Origin: Onchidella celtica
Lineage: Eukaryota > Mollusca > Gastropoda > Systellommatophora > Onchidiidae
Assembly (NCBI GenBank): GCA_963931925.1
Contig: OZ007570.1
Coordinates: forward strand, 63,726,370-63,790,369
Length of the DNA stretch: 64,000 nucleotides
Direction: 5' to 3'
Shown here: positions 60,697 through 64,000 of the stretch, piece after piece
Numbering within the stretch: position 1 is the first letter of the stretch
Layout: the number at the start of each line of letters is the position of its first letter
Notes under the pieces: model-generated
The model's input: the letters and a program-made list of their open reading frames with translations, nothing else
Told to the model about the DNA's origin: nothing
The model's database searches: none
Program-made: the position numbers and the translations under genes

Positions 60697-62629
60697 TCAT
60701 CTTAATAGACTTCCTATTCAGGCTATGCCTATAAATGCTAACGGCTGCAGAGAGATCAGAAAATGAAATACAGCAAGAAGTGCGTCATTTCCGTGAACAT
60801 TTCATCCTTAATTAGCCATTCAACCAGGGGTTAAGACGCCAGGTAATCTCTGAAGATTGGTACGAAATGTCAAAACAGGAAAAGGTCAACAACGGTGTTC
60901 TAAAACAGTTGACATGCCAGGTCGTTGGCATTAAGACTGAGAAATTCACACAAAGAAGAGCAATTTATGTGTCAACACGAAGTAAAAACCCTGAGATAAT
61001 CATCTGAAATAAGCAAAAATGGGATTCTTATTTTTCCCACTTTCAGTACATTTAATCTGATAAATAGTGCAAGAATATCATCACCGACCAGTAAAATGGC
61101 GTATGTCAAAATCTCTACTTTTCATAAGGATTTGAGAAAAACTGTTTTTGTTCCTGTTTTGTGTGTGTCATGCAGAAGAACTAGACTATTTATTACAGAC
61201 TGATTTCTAATGTATCTATCGTCTTGTAATCCAGCTAATAGACCAACAAGGCCAAAGACAATATCAGATTTTCAATTTTTTGAAAAATTTGACGTTTAAC
61301 AGCTTTCTTGGACGGCATTGTTATGTGTCTGCATTTTCTGAGTAATCTCACATTGGTTGTTGCATTTTAATGTAGCAGTTATCATTTCGGAATTAGAAGA
61401 CTTAGTGCCCTCCGGACATTTGCAAGAAAAATAACAGCTGGGGAAGTTCTGCCTATTTGGTTATAATACAGAATATAATTTGTCAGTCAATGTAGAAGCT
61501 TCAATCTCTTGTGTAAATTATGGGTGTTATTTTCATTTGGAATGATCTACGATCTCAATGTTGTAATTTTGTTGTTTTTTTTAAATGATGTTTTGAATAA
61601 TTGCGTTTTTTGTGAGACAGAACACACTTCTGATAAATTGATTTCCTGTTTTCTTTGGTTGTAGTAAACTGAAACCGCGTCACAATTATTACTATTCTAA
61701 TTACTGGCCGACCCGAGCATGATAAATCTTTGTAAATTCTTTGTATCAAGCCCAATCCTGCATCAAGATCTAGTTCGTATTAATAACGGCGTTTTGATTC
61801 GACTCAAAGACCAATGGAACTTGTTGTTTCACTACAATTTCATACAGAAATACACGCATCGCGGGTATAGAGCAAAATTGTTGTATCTCCAGTGATATGA
61901 ATAATGGGAGCTTACTCGGAAATACCATAATATTGGTGTCAATGATCGCATTTTTAAGGGAGATACAAGAATACTGCTTCTCTGTAACTGGGAATTTGTT
62001 AAAGATAGCGGAATAGCGAAAAAATTCCAAGAAGCAGTTTGTCATTATTACAGTATTGCCATTATGAATCTCAATTCATATCACTGAAAATGCAACAATT
62101 TTGCTCTATACCGTGCGGCATATGAAGTTGACTTTTCCCCTGCAATGTTGAAAGAGAGGCTTAAAAGGAAACTTCCAGCCGCAGTTTTCTATTCTGCCCG
62201 GCGGAAATTTTTTTTTTTTTTGGCGGTTCAAAACAATGGTCAGTAAAGGATATAAAAGACTGAATTTTGTCCCAAACATTATGTGTACACGTAATTTATC
62301 GTCACTACACAAAGTTTCATATTTTTGGTCACTTAGTCAGATGTTTACATTTCTCTTGATCATTATTTAAAGGTCGTAAGTAATAGACATGTCAAACTTT
62401 CAAATCGCTTTCCTGTAAAATTTACAAAAGTGGCGATACGGTCTTTACACAAGCACCCGTCGATATGTTCGCTCTCTAGCTCTGTAATTACAGTAAAAAT
62501 TTTCATAAGTAAACTGCGGATCAGGCTGTCCGTTCACTGTAGTGAGAAATCAAAACATTAAAAAACATAATGAAGCCTACATTCATAATTATGCATGTGA
62601 GCAAGTCGATTTGGAAAGAAAGGAGGAGG
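60697..62629. other. Non-coding, nothing recognised
   Basis: AT-rich, no gene recognised. Confidence 0.5.
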
Positions 62630-62797
62630 CGGAGGAGACAGACAAACAGACGGACACACACGAACAGAAACAGGCGGACATACTGGTCAGACGGGCGGAC
62701 ATACCGGTCAGACGGGCAGAGAGACGGAGAGGCTGACGGACAGACGGACAAACAGACAAACGGCAAGACGGACAAATAGACAGACACACATACACAC
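62630..62797. repeat. Degenerate GACA/GACGG array
   Basis: GACA, GACGGACA and CAGACGGGCGGACATAC-type units; a 22-bp unit is directly duplicated near 62673-62716. Confidence 0.85.
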
Positions 62798-62802
62798 TCA
62801 CT

Positions 62803-62976
62803 CACAGAAAAACTGTGGGGTCGCAGCAAGGCTATAATCAAAATCAAAATTTCTCAAAAAGAAAAAGTTGTAGCTTGAAAAGTTAGCTTGTGTTTCATTG
62901 TATTGTACGGGCATTATTTCTCACACTCGGCTTTGCTACATACAACTTTGTCTTTTTGCCAAATTTTGACTTTGAC
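62803..62976. mobile_element. Foldback element, copy 2, with the 49-bp dispersed repeat
   Basis: The first 49 bp match 10774-10822. Arms 62838-62876 and 62929-62976 are imperfect inverted repeats (about 32 of 37 positions), sharing CAAAATTT and CAAAAAGA-AAAGTTGTA. Loop and right arm match the reverse complement of the element at 33513-33634. Confidence 0.65.
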
Positions 62977-63370
62977 ACTCACTCACACAGAGATGGCATG
63001 CAAGGCTTCACAGGATCTGTTTAGCATTGTTTATCATTTGTGTTGTCATGGTTATACAATTTATAATGCTGGCTGTCAATGCCATTCTAGAGAGAATTCT
63101 CTCTGTTGTGGCTATCAATGCCCATGTCATACTTGATTTGTCTGTGGAACATTTTCACGTATCCATGCTCATGGAATCTTACCAATCTCTTCATTATCCC
63201 CAAGTCAGCGAAGTTGCAGCGAGTTATCAGGGTAAGGTCGGTAACTCTGCCAGGGACGGGAGACAACCTATCCACCGGTTCATCATCTGGGTGAGAGTTT
63301 TCATTCTAATTGACACGAAGGCCCTCTGGCATGTTGCTGAGGATTTACAGATATTTTGTAGGAACTGATA
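62977..63370. other. Unidentified region open on both strands
   Basis: Frames of about 113 codons (plus, 63027-63368) and 62 codons (minus, 63087-63275) overlap. The base composition is more balanced than the surroundings. A perfect 16-bp palindrome, AGAGAGAATTCTCTCT, lies at 63089-63104. I recognise no protein; it may be a transposon fragment or a host exon. Confidence 0.2.
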
Positions 63371-63824
63371 TAAATCAATCTGTTTGTTTATGTCGGAGTG
63401 CTCAGATATTTGAACTCATCCCATCTTAGATAATTTACAGTAAGTTTCCTCAGTACGAGTAAGATCTGACCTTTATAGGATATCAATTCGTCCATTGTTT
63501 TTAAAAGAACTTATCATTGAAATACGTCATAATGTTGAAGTTACCGTACCCATGAGAAATTCACATAGTTTTTCTACTCAAGATCGATTATAAAACAATT
63601 ACATTTGAACGCATTTAGGGGCCGAAATAATAATGTTATTTAAGATTAATACGCTTTGCACTTGGTGGACCTCGCCAGCTGGTAGCACTAGTGGAATACT
63701 GTATCTATTTTAATATAAAGTAATAATATTGTTATTATCACGACATTTGCCTCCCTGCTTTATTCTGGGCAAGGGACGATAAGACTATCGAAGCAATAGT
63801 ATGCTTGCGTCAAGGACGTGGGGA
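63371..63824. other. Non-coding, nothing recognised
   Basis: AT-rich, no gene recognised. Confidence 0.5.
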
Positions 63825-63837
63825 CAGATTCTCTCTC

Positions 63838-63887
<50 letters not shown>

Positions 63888-64000
63888 TCTCTCTCCCTCT
63901 CTCTCTTTCCAGCTTTCTTGTCCCTCTGTGTCTCTCTCCCTTCCATCTCTCTCTCTGTCCACTCACCCCCTCTTTCTCTCTCGCTTTGTCTCTTCCCTCT
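63825..64000. repeat. (CT)n microsatellite, runs to the window edge
   Basis: CT dinucleotides with short interruptions to the end of the sequence. Confidence 0.93.

Overview
The window looks like nuclear DNA of an invertebrate animal, most likely a mollusc and perhaps a gastropod. It is AT-rich and has almost no coding sequence. It is crowded with microsatellites, non-LTR retrotransposon fragments, tRNA-derived SINEs and small inverted-repeat DNA transposons. The one convincing host coding segment is a single exon with a splice donor. The mollusc assignment is inference, from the style of the SINE and LINE families and a neuromedin-U/pyrokinin-type receptor; no search was possible.

Layout. 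Positions 1-9769 are non-coding. They hold an old degenerate minisatellite (1743-2030), a minus-strand SINE whose internal segment is amplified into 15 copies of a 46-bp unit (3483-4397), a terminal-inverted-repeat element (6785-7039) and a TTAA-type MITE (7707-7894). At 9770-10109 lies the first coding exon of a rhodopsin-class peptide receptor, covering the N-terminus, TM1 and TM2 and ending in a phase-1 GTGAGT donor. No later exon of it was recognised, so the remaining ~54 kb may be largely its first intron.

From 12.3 to 16.7 kb sit a 5'-truncated L2/CR1-like LINE with an open reverse-transcriptase C-terminus, a 367-bp MITE with perfect terminal repeats and an 8-bp target duplication, and a 5'-truncated RTE-like LINE with an intact frame and a perfect 12-bp flanking duplication. 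The rest (17-64 kb) carries three more SINE copies (21.1, 26.9 and 41.6 kb), two relics of an RNase-H-bearing I-like LINE (31.5 and 46.0 kb), several MITEs (36.7, 37.9, 40.1 and 54.8 kb), foldback elements (33.5, 57.4 and 62.8 kb), and long CT/GA, GACA, GATA, GTT and CA arrays.

How the parts relate. The SINE is composite: a tRNA-like head with A and B boxes, a conserved body, an internal variable tandem repeat, a GA tract, and a tail nearly matching the tail of the L2-like LINE. This suggests the LINE machinery mobilised the SINE. No prokaryote-type system, CRISPR array, rRNA or free-standing tRNA gene was seen. The most unusual items are the SINE-derived minisatellite, the SINE with an internal tandem repeat, the MITE carrying a full CRE palindrome, the 208-bp near-perfect foldback, and 19 long G/C homopolymers.
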